Shown here: piece after piece, positions 9,598 to 20,128 of the stretch
Layout: each line of letters starts with the position of its first letter
How positions within the stretch are numbered: position 1 is the first letter of the stretch
Assembly (NCBI RefSeq): GCF_900104265.1
Contig: NZ_FNJJ01000004.1
Location: 348,583 to 412,582 of the forward strand
DNA: 64,000 nt
Direction: 5' to 3'
DNA from: Ectopseudomonas guguanensis
GTDB lineage: Bacteria; Pseudomonadota; Gammaproteobacteria; Pseudomonadales; Pseudomonadaceae
The notes under the pieces: model-generated
What the model saw: the letters and a program-made list of their open reading frames with translations, nothing else
Told to the model about the DNA's origin: nothing
The model's database searches: none
Translations under genes and position numbers: made by a program

Positions 9598-10799
9598 TAG
9601 AGCTCCGCCGGTACGCGCTCGAGCAGCCCCTGCTGCAGACGCAACAGGCGCACGCAGCGCGCCTCGGCCAGGCTCGCCGGCTGCTCGCCGGGCGGCAGCG
9701 CCAGCAGCAGGCCGCTGAGATTGAGCACCAGTGCCTCGCGCGAGAACACGCCGCTGCCCAATCCATAGAACGCCGCGATCAGCTCGCGCAGGCCGAACGG
9801 CAGGCGCCAGCGGATACGCAGGGCCGAACCGAAGCTGGCCGCCCGGCGCTGCATGGCCTGCTCGATCTGCTCGTCGCGCAACTCGCCGCCCGCCTCCAGC
9901 CAGTCCTGCAGGCTGCGCAACAAGGCCAGCTCGCCCAGGTTGTGCAGCAGACCGGCGGTGTAGCACAGCTCGGCATCGAGCCGCAGTTCGAGCGCCAGCC
10001 AGCGCGCCAGGTCGGCACTGCGTCGCGCCTGCTGCCAGGCATGAGAAGCCAGCTCGGCCAGACGCGGATCGCGCAATTGCGCATTGCGCTGCAGGGCCAG
10101 CCCCAGCACCAGGTTCAGCGTACGCGCCACGCCCAGGCGATGCAGCGCCTGGGCCAGCGTCTGACAGGGCACGCCCTGATGCTGGGCGGCGGTGCTGGCG
10201 GCAGCGATCAGCAATGCAGTGATCTGCGGGTCGCTGGCGAATATCGCCTCCAGCTCGCCCAGGTCCTGCTCGCCGGCCTGCAGGCCCTGGCTCACCGCAT
10301 TGCGCACATCGCTGAGCAGCGGCGCCCCCTGCCCTTCCTCGCGCACCGTATCGAGAAAATCATGCAGCTCGCTGACCAGCAGCGGCTGACGCACCACCAC
10401 CGCGGCCGTAGCCGAAGGCAGCAGGGCCTGCAGGCGCTGGCGCAGACCCTCGGCATTGAAGGGTTTGGCCAGATAGGCACTGGGCGCCAGCGGGCGCGCC
10501 GCACGCACGCTGCTGGCATCGAAGCGACCACTGATGAGCACGAACGGCAGCGCCGGAGTCCGCGGGTGTCGGCGCAACTGGCGCAGCAGCTCCAGGCCAT
10601 CGAGGCCGGGCAGCTCGCCATCGGCGATCACCAGGTCGGGCAGCCGACGCTTGCAACGCGCCAGCGCCGCCTGGCCATCGCTGACCTGCAGCACGCGGGC
10701 ATCGCCACGCACGTCCAGCACCAGCTGCTGGAGCAGGTTGGAGGTCCAGGGATCGGCTTCGGCAATCAGGACTTCGACACAATGAGCTGGAGCGGTCAT
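9585..10799 (-). CDS. Response-regulator receiver plus HDOD-domain protein
   Basis: The 404-residue protein starts at ATG 10799. Residues about 8-125 form a CheY-like receiver with the acidic pocket, the phosphorylatable aspartate in LVIADGELPG, and the lysine in LAKPFN. Residues about 150-350 form an HDOD domain, a catalytically silent relative of HD phosphohydrolases, including YTAGLLHNLGELALL. Such proteins act as signalling outputs through protein contacts. No DNA-binding domain is present. No cognate kinase lies next to it. It converges on the GGDEF-EAL gene. Confidence 0.87.
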   Translation of the reverse strand: MTAPAHCVEVLIAEADPWTSNLLQQLVLDVRGDARVLQVSDGQAALARCKRRLPDLVIADGELPGLDGLELLRQLRRHPRTPALPFVLISGRFDASSVRAARPLAPSAYLAKPFNAEGLRQRLQALLPSATAAVVVRQPLLVSELHDFLDTVREEGQGAPLLSDVRNAVSQGLQAGEQDLGELEAIFASDPQITALLIAAASTAAQHQGVPCQTLAQALHRLGVARTLNLVLGLALQRNAQLRDPRLAELASHAWQQARRSADLARWLALELRLDAELCYTAGLLHNLGELALLRSLQDWLEAGGELRDEQIEQAMQRRAASFGSALRIRWRLPFGLRELIAAFYGLGSGVFSREALVLNLSGLLLALPPGEQPASLAEARCVRLLRLQQGLLERVPAELYQAC

Positions 10800-10937
10800 G
10801 CAAGCCTCTGGGCGAATGACGAACGTGCCCGAACCCGCATGCGCCCACACCCCCCAAAAGCTGGCGGATGAGTCAGTTCCATGGCAACGGCGCAGTCTAA
10901 ACCGCGGTTTTGCGTGACGTAAGTCGCAGAAGGTCGA

Positions 10938-10959
10938 GTTGCGCAAAAAATTGCGCGAC
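10938..10959. promoter_or_regulatory. Operator-like inverted repeat upstream of the receiver-HDOD gene
   Basis: GTTGCGCAA and TTGCGCGAC form 9-base arms (one mismatch) around AAAA, about 140 bp upstream of the receiver-HDOD start. The function is not known. Confidence 0.3.
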
Positions 10960-10995
10960 CAAAGGCCGCGCCAGCCGGCCCGTCAGGCATAAAAA

Positions 10996-11019
10996 AAGCC
11001 CGCCGATTAGGGCGGGCTT
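10996..11019 (-). terminator. Rho-independent terminator of rpmBG
   Basis: AAGCCCGCC and GGCGGGCTT form a 9-bp stem with a 6-base loop. Read on the minus strand it is followed by a T-run, 22 bp after the rpmG stop. Confidence 0.9.
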
Positions 11020-11040
11020 CTTCGACAGGCAGCCGATCAA

Positions 11041-11196
11041 TTACTTGATCTTGGCTTCCTTGTACATCACGTGCTTGCGTACGACCGGATCGTATTTCTT
11101 GATTTCGATCTTGTCGGGGGTAGTGCGCTTGTTCTTGTCGGTGGTGTAGAAGTGGCCGGTACCGGCGCTGGACACCAAACGGATCAGTTCACGCAT
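11041..11196 (-). CDS. rpmG: 50S ribosomal protein L33
   Basis: The reverse strand encodes 51 residues beginning [19 protein letters not shown] and ending YKEAKIK, a full-length bacterial L33. It is a small basic protein of the large ribosomal subunit near the E site. No zinc-binding CxxC pair is present, so this is the zinc-independent (C-) form. It lies 10 bp after rpmB on the same strand and is followed at once by a strong terminator, so rpmB-rpmG is a two-gene operon. Confidence 0.97.
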   Translation of the reverse strand: MRELIRLVSSAGTGHFYTTDKNKRTTPDKIEIKKYDPVVRKHVMYKEAKIK

Positions 11197-11206
11197 GACT
11201 CTCTCC

Positions 11207-11443
11207 TTAAACCTTTTCGCCGCGAGCGCGCAGCTCGGCCAGCACTACATCGATGCCACGCTTGTCGATCACACGCATGCCCTTGGCGGATACGCGCAGA
11301 CGCACGAAGCGCTTCTCGGACTCGACCCAGAAGCGATGGTGCTGCAGGTTCGGCAGGAAACGACGACGGGTTTTGTTGTTTGCGTGGGAAATGTTGTTCC
11401 CGGTTACCGGACCCTTACCGGTAACTTGACAGACTCTCGACAT
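11207..11443 (-). CDS. rpmB: 50S ribosomal protein L28
   Basis: The 78-residue product begins [20 protein letters not shown] and has the L28 core [20 protein letters not shown]. The length is standard. It is a large-subunit protein and first gene of the rpmB-rpmG operon. The zinc-binding cysteine set of C+ forms is absent apart from one cysteine (residue 5). Confidence 0.97.
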   Translation of the reverse strand: MSRVCQVTGKGPVTGNNISHANNKTRRRFLPNLQHHRFWVESEKRFVRLRVSAKGMRVIDKRGIDVVLAELRARGEKV

Positions 11444-11787
11444 GCCTCAGCCCTCTAAAACCACATGCCCAACCCGGCATGGGTTGGCCGCTTAAACTCA
11501 ATGTCATTGGCGCTCAGCGCCGCGTTTCTCGAGGGTCTTACCGGGCGCACTGGATAGCGCAAGAACCGGGCCCCTAGAAAAGAGCGCTGCTTTATACCAG
11601 AAAGCCCCGGGGGCAACAAGGGAAACCGCAGGATAAAACACGAGGCCTGGCACACCGACAGGCCAGGGGCCGGGCTCCAGGGGCCTGATCAAGATTCGAC
11701 CGCTCGTCGCCTTCTCCCGGTATTCATGCCCGCGCAAATCGACTAGGGTTGCAAGCCTAGCGTTCCACAGGGAACAAGGAGTTCGCC
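11444..11787. other. 344-bp divergent intergenic region
   Basis: It separates rpmB (minus) from the peptide-binding protein gene (plus) and should contain both promoters. CCTGGC and GCCAGG form an inverted repeat with a 10-base spacer near 11648-11669. I see no gene. Confidence 0.6.
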
Positions 11788-13365
11788 ATGCGTCTGTTAC
11801 TCGCCACCCTGCTATGCACCCCGCTACTGGCCCAGGCCGCCACCCTCAGCGTTTGCACCGAAGCCAGCCCGGAGGGTTTCGACGTGGTGCAGTACAACTC
11901 GCTGACCACCACCAACGCCTCGGCCGATATGCTGATGAACCGTCTGGTGGAGTTCGATGCCGAGCAGGGCAGGCTGCTGCCGAGCCTGGCTCGCAGCTGG
12001 TCGATCTCGGACGATGGCCTGGTCTACGACTTCAAGCTGCGCGACGACGTGCGCTTCCACCAGACCGCCGAATTCACCCCGAGCCGCACGCTGAATGCCG
12101 ATGACGTACTGTTCAGCTTCCAGCGCATGCTCGACTCCGCACATCCCTGGCACCCGGTTGCCGCCAGCGGTTACCCGCACGCCCAGTCGATGCAGTGGCC
12201 CAGCCTGATCGCCAGGATCGAGGCGCCGGATGCGCACAGCGTACGCATCACCCTGACCCGCCGCGACGCCACCTTCCTTGCAACCCTGAGCATGGGCTTC
12301 GCCTCGATCTACTCCGCCGAATATGCCGACCAGCTCCTGGCCGCCGGCACACCGCAGAAGCTCAACAGCGCGCCGGTGGGCAGCGGCCCCTTCGTCTTCG
12401 AGCGCTTCCAGAAGGACGCCGTGGTGCGCTACCGCGCCAATCCCGATTACTTCGCCGGCAAGCCCGGCGTGGACCGGGTGATCTTCGCCATCACCCCGGA
12501 CAGCGCCGTACGCCTGCAGAAACTGCGCCGCGGCGAATGCCAGATCGCCCTGTCGCCCAAGCCGCAGGACGTGCAGGCCATCGCTGGCGACGCCAGGCTG
12601 AAAAGCGCACAGACCGCCGCCTTCATGACCGCCTTCGTCGGTATCAACAGCCAGCACCCACCGCTGGACAAACCGCAGGTGCGCCAGGCGATCAACCTGG
12701 CGTTCGACAAGGCCAGCTACGTCAAGGCGGTGTTCGAGGGCAGCGCCGAGCCGGCCAATGGCCCCTACCCACCGAATACCTGGAGCTTTGCTCGCGAGCT
12801 GCCCGGCTATGCCCATGACCCGGCCAGGGCCCGCGCCCTGCTGGCCGAAGCCGGTTTGGCCGAAGGCTTCAAGACCACCATCTGGACGCGCCCCAGCGGC
12901 AGCCTGCTCAACCCCAACCCCAGTCTCGGCGCGCAGCTGCTGCAGGCCGACCTGGCCAAGGTCGGTATCGATGCCGAAATTCGCGTGATCGAGTGGGGTG
13001 AGCTGATCCGCCGCGCCAAGGCTGGCGAGCATGATCTGCTGTTCATGGGCTGGGCCGGCGACAACGGCGATCCGGATAACTTCCTCACCCCGCAATTCGC
13101 CTGCGCCTCGGTCGAATCCGGCCTGAACTTCGCCCGCTACTGCGACGAGGCGCTGGACAAGCTGATCGCCGAAGGCAAGGCCAGCAGCGACCAGAGCGAG
13201 CGCAGCCGCCTGTATCAGCAGGCGCAGAAGATCATCCAGGAGCAGGCGCTATGGCTGCCGCTGGCGCATCCCACCGCCTTCGCCCTGCTCAGCGAAAAGG
13301 TGCAGAGCTACATGGTCAGTCCCTTTGGCCGGCAGAACTTCGCTGCGGTGCGGTTGGCGCCCTGA
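11788..13365 (+). CDS. ABC transporter peptide-binding protein (family 5, DppA-like)
   Basis: The 525-residue protein has a Sec signal peptide ending near LLAQA|A (residue 18). It has the family-5 solute-binding fold, including LARSWSISDDGLVYDFKLRDDVRFH and the hinge region VGSGPFVFERF. Such proteins deliver di- and oligopeptides to an inner-membrane ABC permease; no permease genes lie nearby, so it must borrow one. The start ATG has AAGGAG upstream. Its position next to rpmB matches the PA5317 location in P. aeruginosa. The last 114 bp of the gene are part of a tandem duplication that continues downstream. Confidence 0.93.
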   Translation: MRLLLATLLCTPLLAQAATLSVCTEASPEGFDVVQYNSLTTTNASADMLMNRLVEFDAEQGRLLPSLARSWSISDDGLVYDFKLRDDVRFHQTAEFTPSRTLNADDVLFSFQRMLDSAHPWHPVAASGYPHAQSMQWPSLIARIEAPDAHSVRITLTRRDATFLATLSMGFASIYSAEYADQLLAAGTPQKLNSAPVGSGPFVFERFQKDAVVRYRANPDYFAGKPGVDRVIFAITPDSAVRLQKLRRGECQIALSPKPQDVQAIAGDARLKSAQTAAFMTAFVGINSQHPPLDKPQVRQAINLAFDKASYVKAVFEGSAEPANGPYPPNTWSFARELPGYAHDPARARALLAEAGLAEGFKTTIWTRPSGSLLNPNPSLGAQLLQADLAKVGIDAEIRVIEWGELIRRAKAGEHDLLFMGWAGDNGDPDNFLTPQFACASVESGLNFARYCDEALDKLIAEGKASSDQSERSRLYQQAQKIIQEQALWLPLAHPTAFALLSEKVQSYMVSPFGRQNFAAVRLAP

Positions 13366-13458
13366 GCTACATCATGGCGGGCTGAAGCCCACCCTACGCA
13401 GCGAATCCTCGTCGGGAGGGCGGGCTCCGACAGGTAGGGCGGGTGCAACCCGCCACCA
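13252..13458. repeat. Tandem duplication, copy 1 (contains the gene 3' end)
   Basis: This unit covers the last 114 bp of the peptide-binding protein gene plus about 93 bp of downstream DNA containing two short palindromes. It recurs at an offset of 212-213 bp. Confidence 0.9.
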
Positions 13459-13464
13459 TCGCCG

Positions 13465-13670
13465 TGGCTGCCGCTGGCGCATCCCACCGCCTTCGCCTGC
13501 TCAGCGAAAAGGTACGGGGTTACAAGGTCAGCGCCTTTGGCCGGCAGAACTTCGCTGCGGTGCGGTTGGCGCCCTGAGCTACATCATGGCGGGCTGAAGC
13601 CCACCCTACGCATTGAATCCTCGTCGGGAGGGCGGGCTCCGACAGGTAGGGCGGGTGCAACCCGCCACCA
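13465..13670. repeat. Tandem duplication, copy 2 (decayed gene fragment)
   Basis: This is nearly identical to copy 1. It has a one-base deletion (CGCCTGC for CGCCCTGC) and several substitutions, so the fragment of the peptide-binding gene here is not translated in frame. It is a pseudogene remnant. Confidence 0.85.
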
Positions 13671-13714
13671 TAGCTACGGCGGGTTGCACTCGCCCTGCCT
13701 TTGCCGGCAAGCCC
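13671..13714. repeat. Additional decayed palindromic repeat
   Basis: GGCGGGTTGCACTCGCCCTG resembles the palindromes in the duplicated unit and lies just before the end of radC. Confidence 0.4.
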
Positions 13715-14389
13715 CTACATCCAGCCCAGCTCCGCCATGGATAGCGGCTCGCCGTCACCGACGATGAAGTGATCGAGCACGCGCACTTCCACCAGCGCCA
13801 GGGCATCCTTGAGGCGCTGGGTCAGCACGCGGTCGGCCTGGCTGGGTTCCGACACGCCCGATGGGTGGTTATGGGTGAGGATCACGGCAGCGGCATTGTT
13901 GGCCAGCGAGCGCTTGACCACCTGCCTTGGATAGACGCTGGCGCTGTCGATGCTGCCGCGAAACAGCACCTCGAACGCCAGCACGCGGTGCTTGGCGTCG
14001 AGAAACAGGCAGCCGAATACCTCATGCGGCTCGTGACGCAGTTGCGCCTTGAGGTAGTCGCGCACGGCCTGCGGGCTTTCCAACGCCGAATCGTGACGCA
14101 GGCGCTCGGCCAGATGCCGCCGCGACATTTCCAGCACCGCCTGCAGTTGCGCGTACTTGGCCGGGCCCAGGCCGAGGTGCTGGCTGAAGCCGGTCAGATC
14201 GGCTTCCAGCAAGGCTCTCAGGCTGCCGAATTCGCTTAGTAGATAGCGCGCCAGGTCCACCGCACTCTTGCCGGTCACCCCGGTGCGCAGGAAGATCGCC
14301 AAGAGCTCGGCGTCGGTCAGCGCCGCCGCGCCCTGCTCCAGCAGTTTTTCCCGCGGACGCTCTGCCGCGGGCCAATCACGAATGCTCAT
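13715..14389 (-). CDS. radC: RadC/YicR family JAMM-domain protein
   Basis: With ATG at 14389 the product is 224 residues, the usual RadC length. An N-terminal helix-hairpin-helix-like region (about 20-95) precedes an MPN/JAMM domain with the metal-binding set LTHNHPSG followed by a conserved aspartate six residues later. The biochemical role is unsettled; an early claim of DNA repair was withdrawn for E. coli. It is divergent from coaBC, as in other pseudomonads, and a palindromic repeat element lies between them. Confidence 0.95.
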   Translation of the reverse strand: MSIRDWPAAERPREKLLEQGAAALTDAELLAIFLRTGVTGKSAVDLARYLLSEFGSLRALLEADLTGFSQHLGLGPAKYAQLQAVLEMSRRHLAERLRHDSALESPQAVRDYLKAQLRHEPHEVFGCLFLDAKHRVLAFEVLFRGSIDSASVYPRQVVKRSLANNAAAVILTHNHPSGVSEPSQADRVLTQRLKDALALVEVRVLDHFIVGDGEPLSMAELGWM

Positions 14390-14405
14390 GTACACCTCCC
14401 TGTAC

Positions 14406-14544
14406 GGCACCTCTAAAAACTACCTGCGTTGCCATCACTGCGTTAAAAACAAGCTCAAAATGCTCATTTACAGCTCGTAAACTCCGCTTTTTCGCTTGTT
14501 TTTGCCTTGTGCTGGCTGCCTCGCCTACGTTTTTTAGAGGTGCC
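14406..14544 (-). repeat. Interspersed palindromic repeat, copy A
   Basis: The ends GGCACCTCTAAAAA (14406-14419) and TTTTTAGAGGTGCC (14531-14544) are perfectly complementary. The core contains TTTAC-loop-GTAAATGAGCA and the CAAGGCAAAAACAAGCGA motif (minus strand) shared with four other copies. It lies between radC and coaBC. Confidence 0.88.
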
Positions 14545-14673
14545 TCATCTAGCCAGGCGCCCGCTGTTCCGCTGCGGGCGCTGTGCTATCGTAGCCCATC
14601 TTTTTACACGGGGCCGGCCTGGGGAGGCGTTGGTCACGTGGCGCACATCCACCGGTATATAAAAGGCAGGCCT

Positions 14674-15882
14674 ATGCAGCGGCTGTATCGCAAACGCATC
14701 ATCGTCGGCGTGGGAGGCGGTATTGCTGCCTACAAGAGCGCCGAACTGGTTCGCCGGCTGAAGGATCAGGGCGCCGAAGTCCGTGTGGTGATGACTCAGG
14801 GCGGGCGCGAGTTCATCACCCCGCTGACCCTGCAGGCCCTGTCCGGCCATCCTGTGCACCTCGACCTGCTCGACCCCGCGGCCGAGGCCGCGATGGGTCA
14901 TATCGAACTGGCGCGCTGGGCCGACCTGATTCTCATCGCCCCGGCCACTGCCGACCTGATCGCACGCCTGGCCCAGGGCGTGGCCAATGACCTGCTGACC
15001 ACCCTGGTACTGGCCACCGATGCACCCATCGCCCTGGCCCCGGCGATGAACCAGGCCATGTGGCGCGACGCCGCCACCCAGGCCAATCTGGAGCTGCTGC
15101 AAGGCCGCGGCATGCGCCTGTTCGGCCCGGCCTCCGGCAGCCAGGCCTGCGGCGACGTCGGTCTTGGCCGCATGCTCGAGCCCAACGATATCGCCCTGCT
15201 CGCCGCCGACTGCTTCCAGCGCCAGGCGCTGGACGGTCTGCACATCCTGATCACCGCCGGCCCGACCCAGGAAAACATCGACCCGGTGCGCTACATCACC
15301 AATCACAGCTCCGGCAAGATGGGCTTCGCCCTGGCCGAAGCCGCTGCCGAGGCAGGCGCCAAGGTCACCCTGGTCAGCGGCCCGGTGCACCTGCCGACGC
15401 CGGACCGGGTCAGCCGCATCGACGTGGTCAGCGCCCGCGACATGCTGGCCGCCTGCGAAGCCGCCATGCCCTGCGACGTGTTGATCGCCGCTGCAGCAGT
15501 GGCCGACTACCGCCCGGAAGTGGTCGCCCAGCACAAATTGAAGAAAGACCCCAGCAGCGGCGAAGGAATGCTCCTGCAAATGGTGCGCAACCCGGATATC
15601 CTCGCCACCATCGCCGGCCGCGACGACCGCCCCTTCAGCGTGGGCTTCGCCGCCGAGACCGAGAACCTGCTCGAATACGCCTCGCGCAAGCTGCGCGACA
15701 AGAATCTCGACCTGATCGTCGCCAACGATGTAGCCAACCCCAGCATCGGCTTCAATAGTGAAGAGAACGCCATCACCGTGATCGACCGCGAACTGCAGCA
15801 GATCAGTTTCGCCCAGACCAGCAAGGGCAAGATCGCCCGCCAGTTGATCACCCTTATCGCCGAACGACTGAACAAGAACTGA
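14674..15882 (+). CDS. coaBC: Bifunctional phosphopantothenoylcysteine decarboxylase/synthetase
   Basis: ATG 14674 with AAAAGGCAGG upstream gives 402 residues. The N-terminal half is a flavin-dependent CoaC decarboxylase, with the catalytic histidine in [11 protein letters not shown], the PATAD motif and the active-site cysteine in [10 protein letters not shown]. The C-terminal CoaB synthetase has [18 protein letters not shown] and the KLKKDP loop. It converts 4'-phosphopantothenate plus cysteine to 4'-phosphopantetheine in coenzyme A synthesis. dut follows after 2 bp, so they are cotranscribed. Confidence 0.97.
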   Translation: MQRLYRKRIIVGVGGGIAAYKSAELVRRLKDQGAEVRVVMTQGGREFITPLTLQALSGHPVHLDLLDPAAEAAMGHIELARWADLILIAPATADLIARLAQGVANDLLTTLVLATDAPIALAPAMNQAMWRDAATQANLELLQGRGMRLFGPASGSQACGDVGLGRMLEPNDIALLAADCFQRQALDGLHILITAGPTQENIDPVRYITNHSSGKMGFALAEAAAEAGAKVTLVSGPVHLPTPDRVSRIDVVSARDMLAACEAAMPCDVLIAAAAVADYRPEVVAQHKLKKDPSSGEGMLLQMVRNPDILATIAGRDDRPFSVGFAAETENLLEYASRKLRDKNLDLIVANDVANPSIGFNSEENAITVIDRELQQISFAQTSKGKIARQLITLIAERLNKN

Positions 15883-15884
15883 CC

Positions 15885-16340
15885 ATGCACGCTCTGCAAG
15901 CCAAGATCCTCGATCCTCGCCTCGGCCAGGAATTCCCGCTGCCGCAATACGCCACCCCCGGTTCGGCCGGCCTCGACCTGCGCGCCATGCTCAAGGAGGA
16001 CGTCGTCCTCGAACCGGGTCAGACCCTGTTGATCCCCACCGGTCTGTCGATCTACATCGGCGACCCCGGCCTGGCGGCAATGATCCTGCCGCGCTCGGGC
16101 CTGGGCCACAAACACGGCATCGTGCTCGGCAACCTGGTCGGCCTGATCGACTCGGACTACCAGGGCGAGCTGATGGTGTCGTGCTGGAACCGTGGCCAGA
16201 CGCCCTTCACCATCGCCATCGGCGAGCGCATCGCGCAGCTGGTGCTGGTACCGGTGGTGCAGGCGCATTTCGAGCTGGTCGAGCAGTTCGACGAAACCCA
16301 ACGCGGCGCGGGCGGCTTCGGCCATTCCGGCAGCCACTGA
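15885..16340 (+). CDS. dut: dUTP diphosphatase
   Basis: The 151-residue protein has the five trimeric dUTPase motifs: [48 protein letters not shown] and the C-terminal [10 protein letters not shown] arm. It hydrolyses dUTP to dUMP, which limits uracil in DNA and feeds dTMP synthesis. Only 2 bp separate it from coaBC and 38 bp from algC. Confidence 0.98.
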   Translation: MHALQAKILDPRLGQEFPLPQYATPGSAGLDLRAMLKEDVVLEPGQTLLIPTGLSIYIGDPGLAAMILPRSGLGHKHGIVLGNLVGLIDSDYQGELMVSCWNRGQTPFTIAIGERIAQLVLVPVVQAHFELVEQFDETQRGAGGFGHSGSH

Positions 16341-16378
16341 TCATCCCATCACAGGACGACCCGCCGAGGAGCACCGAC

Positions 16379-18967
16379 GTGAAACTCTTCAAGCGCAGCG
16401 CCAAGGAAGCCGACACTGCCGCCAGCCTGATGCCGAGCGAGCCCAGGAGCAAGGCAGCCAAACCCTCGCTGGGCCAGCTCCTGCCGGGCCTGCTGGCAGC
16501 CCTGATCGGTACGGGTGCGGCCGGGGCTCTGCTGTGGTTCGCCGACAGCAGCAGCAACCAGGCGCGCCAGGCCGAACTGGCGCAAGCCCTCGGCAGCAAC
16601 CAGGCCGCTGCCGTGCAGCAGGCGCTCAAGCAGATGCAGGCCGACAGCCTGGCCGCGGCTCGCAACCCGGAGCTGCTGCAGGCGCTGCAGAGCGGCGACA
16701 GCCTGCAGATCGGCGAAGCCGAACGCCGCCTGGGCTATTGGGATGGCGTGATCGATGCCCATCTCAATCGCCGCGGCGAAGCCGTGCAGAACACCAGCCG
16801 CGCCGCGCCGATGAATTTCGCCGGCCTGGACATGCTGCGCCGCGCCGAAAGCGGCCAGCAACCGGCCGTCGAAGCCTACCGGGTCGGCCAGCGCTGGCTG
16901 GCCTATAGCGCCGTGGCCCTGCGCGTCAGCGAAAGCCAGCCGGCCCAGGGCACGCTGCTGCTGGCCTTCGACCTGCAACGCCTGCTCGCCGCGCTGCCGA
17001 CATTGCCGGCCGAATACGGCCAGGTACAACTGGTCCAGCAGTTCGCCAACACCCCGGAACAGGTGCTGCTGCAACGCGGTCAGCCTGGCGAAGGCGCCGC
17101 GCAGACCTTCGCCACTGGCAACCCCTACTGGAAAATCAGCTTCATCCCCGGCCCCGGCCTGGCCCAGGGCAGCCTTCCCCCGACGATGCTCGGCCTGGCG
17201 CTTCTGCTGGCCCTGGGCGGCGCCCTGATTGGCCTGATCCTGGTCCAGGGTGCCCTGCAGCGGCGCATCAATGGTGATGTCCAGCAGCTCGGAGAAATGC
17301 TGAAAGAACTCTCTGCGGGCAAGAACGTCAAAGCCTTCAGCCTCAGCGTACCGGCACTCGATACGTTGGCGCAGAGCCTGGCGCGCCTGCCGCGCCGCAG
17401 CAGCCCCGAAGGCAGCAGTACCGCCACTAAAGGAACAGCAGCGGCCCCTGCCACTCCGCCGGTCAGCAAACCTGCCGAGCTGGTCGATCCGCTGTTTCAG
17501 GACACCGATATCCTCGATATCGACATTCTCGATGAAGACCAGGATCTCCTGGGACTGGAGCAGAGCCCCGCAATGAGCACTAGCCAAAGCGCCCCGAAAC
17601 TTCCCGCCGACATCTTCCGCGCCTACGACATTCGTGGCGTGGTGGGTGACTCCCTGACCGCCGAATACGCCTACTGGATCGGCCGCGCCATTGGTTCGCA
17701 GAGCCTGGCGCAGGGCGAACCCAAGGTGATCGTCGGCCGAGATGGCCGCCTGTCCGGCCCCGAACTGCTGCAACAACTGGTGCAGGGCCTGCTGGACTGC
17801 GGCTGCGAAGTCACCGACATCGGCATGGTGCCGACCCCGGTGGTCTACTTCGCCGCCAACGTACTGGAAGGTCGTTCGGCCGTGATGCTGACCGGCAGCC
17901 ACAACCCGCCGGACTACAACGGCTTCAAGATCATCATCGCCGGCGACACCCTGGCCAACGAGCAGATCCAGGCGCTGAAAACCCGCCTGGACAACAACGA
18001 CCTGGCCACGGGCGTCGGCAGCGTGCAGCAGGTCGACGTCCTGCCGCGCTACTTCAAGACCATCCGCGACGACATCGCCCTGGCCAAGCCGCTCAAGGTG
18101 GTGGTCGACTGCGGCAACGGCGCCGCCGGCGTGATCGCCCCGCAGCTGATCGAAGCGCTGGGCTGCAGCGTCATCCCGCTGTTCTGCGAAGTGGACGGCA
18201 ACTTCCCCAACCACCACCCGGACCCGGGCAAACCGGAGAACCTGGTCGACCTGATCGCCCGCGTCAAAGCCGAGAACGCCGACCTGGGCCTGGCCTTCGA
18301 CGGCGACGGCGACCGCGTCGGCGTGGTGACCAACACCGGCAGCATCGTCTACCCGGACCGCCTGCTGATGCTGTTCGCCAAGGACGTGGTCTCGCGCAAC
18401 CCGGGTGCCGACATCATCTTCGACGTCAAGTGCACCCGTCGCCTGACCCCGCTGATCAGCGGCTATGGCGGCCGTCCGGTGATGTGGAAGACCGGCCACT
18501 CGCTGATCAAGAAGAAGATGAAGGAAACCGGCGCGCTGCTGGCCGGCGAGATGAGTGGTCACATCTTCTTCAAGGAGCGCTGGTACGGTTTCGACGACGG
18601 CATCTACAGCGCGGCGCGCCTGCTGGAGATCCTCAGCCTCGACAAGCGCAACGCCGAACAGGTGTTCAGCGCCTTCCCCAGCGACATTTCCACGCCGGAA
18701 ATCAACATCAAGGTCACCGAGCAGACCAAGTTCGGCATGATCGAACGCCTGCAGCGTGAAGGTCAGTGGGGCGAGGCGAACATCACCAGCATCGACGGTG
18801 TGCGCGTTGACTATCCCAAGGGCTGGGGCCTGATCCGTGCCTCCAACACCACGCCGGTGCTGGTGCTGCGCTTCGAGGCCGATACCCAGGAAGAGCTCGA
18901 GCGCATCCAGGATGTGTTCCGCGCCCAACTGCTCAAGGTCGCCCCCGACCTGCAACTACCCTTTTGA
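16379..18967 (+). CDS. algC: Phosphomannomutase/phosphoglucomutase with N-terminal membrane domain
   Basis: A GTG at 16379 with GAGGAG upstream gives 862 residues. The N-terminal half has two hydrophobic segments (about 33-55 and 265-292) with a predicted periplasmic helical domain between, then an acidic, proline-rich linker. The C-terminal catalytic core is the classical AlgC: the phosphoserine loop TGSHNPPDYNG (Ser507), the metal loop DGDGDR (641-646) and EMSGHIFFKERW. It interconverts hexose 1- and 6-phosphates for alginate, LPS and rhamnolipid precursors. An internal in-frame ATG at 17573 marks the start of the classical 463-residue enzyme and may also be used. Confidence 0.95.
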   Translation: MKLFKRSAKEADTAASLMPSEPRSKAAKPSLGQLLPGLLAALIGTGAAGALLWFADSSSNQARQAELAQALGSNQAAAVQQALKQMQADSLAAARNPELLQALQSGDSLQIGEAERRLGYWDGVIDAHLNRRGEAVQNTSRAAPMNFAGLDMLRRAESGQQPAVEAYRVGQRWLAYSAVALRVSESQPAQGTLLLAFDLQRLLAALPTLPAEYGQVQLVQQFANTPEQVLLQRGQPGEGAAQTFATGNPYWKISFIPGPGLAQGSLPPTMLGLALLLALGGALIGLILVQGALQRRINGDVQQLGEMLKELSAGKNVKAFSLSVPALDTLAQSLARLPRRSSPEGSSTATKGTAAAPATPPVSKPAELVDPLFQDTDILDIDILDEDQDLLGLEQSPAMSTSQSAPKLPADIFRAYDIRGVVGDSLTAEYAYWIGRAIGSQSLAQGEPKVIVGRDGRLSGPELLQQLVQGLLDCGCEVTDIGMVPTPVVYFAANVLEGRSAVMLTGSHNPPDYNGFKIIIAGDTLANEQIQALKTRLDNNDLATGVGSVQQVDVLPRYFKTIRDDIALAKPLKVVVDCGNGAAGVIAPQLIEALGCSVIPLFCEVDGNFPNHHPDPGKPENLVDLIARVKAENADLGLAFDGDGDRVGVVTNTGSIVYPDRLLMLFAKDVVSRNPGADIIFDVKCTRRLTPLISGYGGRPVMWKTGHSLIKKKMKETGALLAGEMSGHIFFKERWYGFDDGIYSAARLLEILSLDKRNAEQVFSAFPSDISTPEINIKVTEQTKFGMIERLQREGQWGEANITSIDGVRVDYPKGWGLIRASNTTPVLVLRFEADTQEELERIQDVFRAQLLKVAPDLQLPF

Positions 18968-19897
<930 letters not shown>

Positions 19898-19902
19898 ACA
19901 GC

Positions 19903-19920
19903 GGCCGCAACGCGGCCTTC
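19903..19920 (+). terminator. Possible terminator after argB
   Basis: GGCCGC-AAC-GCGGCC forms a 6-bp stem six bases after the argB stop, followed only by TTCT, so it is a weak candidate. Confidence 0.4.
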
Positions 19921-20020
19921 TGATGACCCTCTCCCCCTGGGAGAGGGTGCCCGCAGGGCGGGAGAGGGTATTGCAAGCGCACCGTCAAACCGGTGCGCGC
20001 AGCGCACCCTACGAGATGGC
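19921..20020. repeat. REP-like palindromes downstream of argB
   Basis: CTCTCCCCCTGGGAGAGGG and a GCGCGCAGCGCACCCTACG motif occur here. Related sequences recur near 37670-37770 and 63570-63630. No gene is seen in this stretch. Confidence 0.55.
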
Positions 20021-20128
20021 GCAGGCCATCGAGCGAGCTTATCGCGGGCCATCGCCACACCAACTCGAACTTGCCGCAACCCTCCTCAACATGCACGCTC
20101 GCCAGGCAACCTTGATCGAGGAGCGCCC

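Noticed and set aside
16349..18955. 868-residue open frame antisense to algC
   Set aside because: High-GC third-position bias opens long antisense frames; the sequence has no domain and is fully covered by algC.
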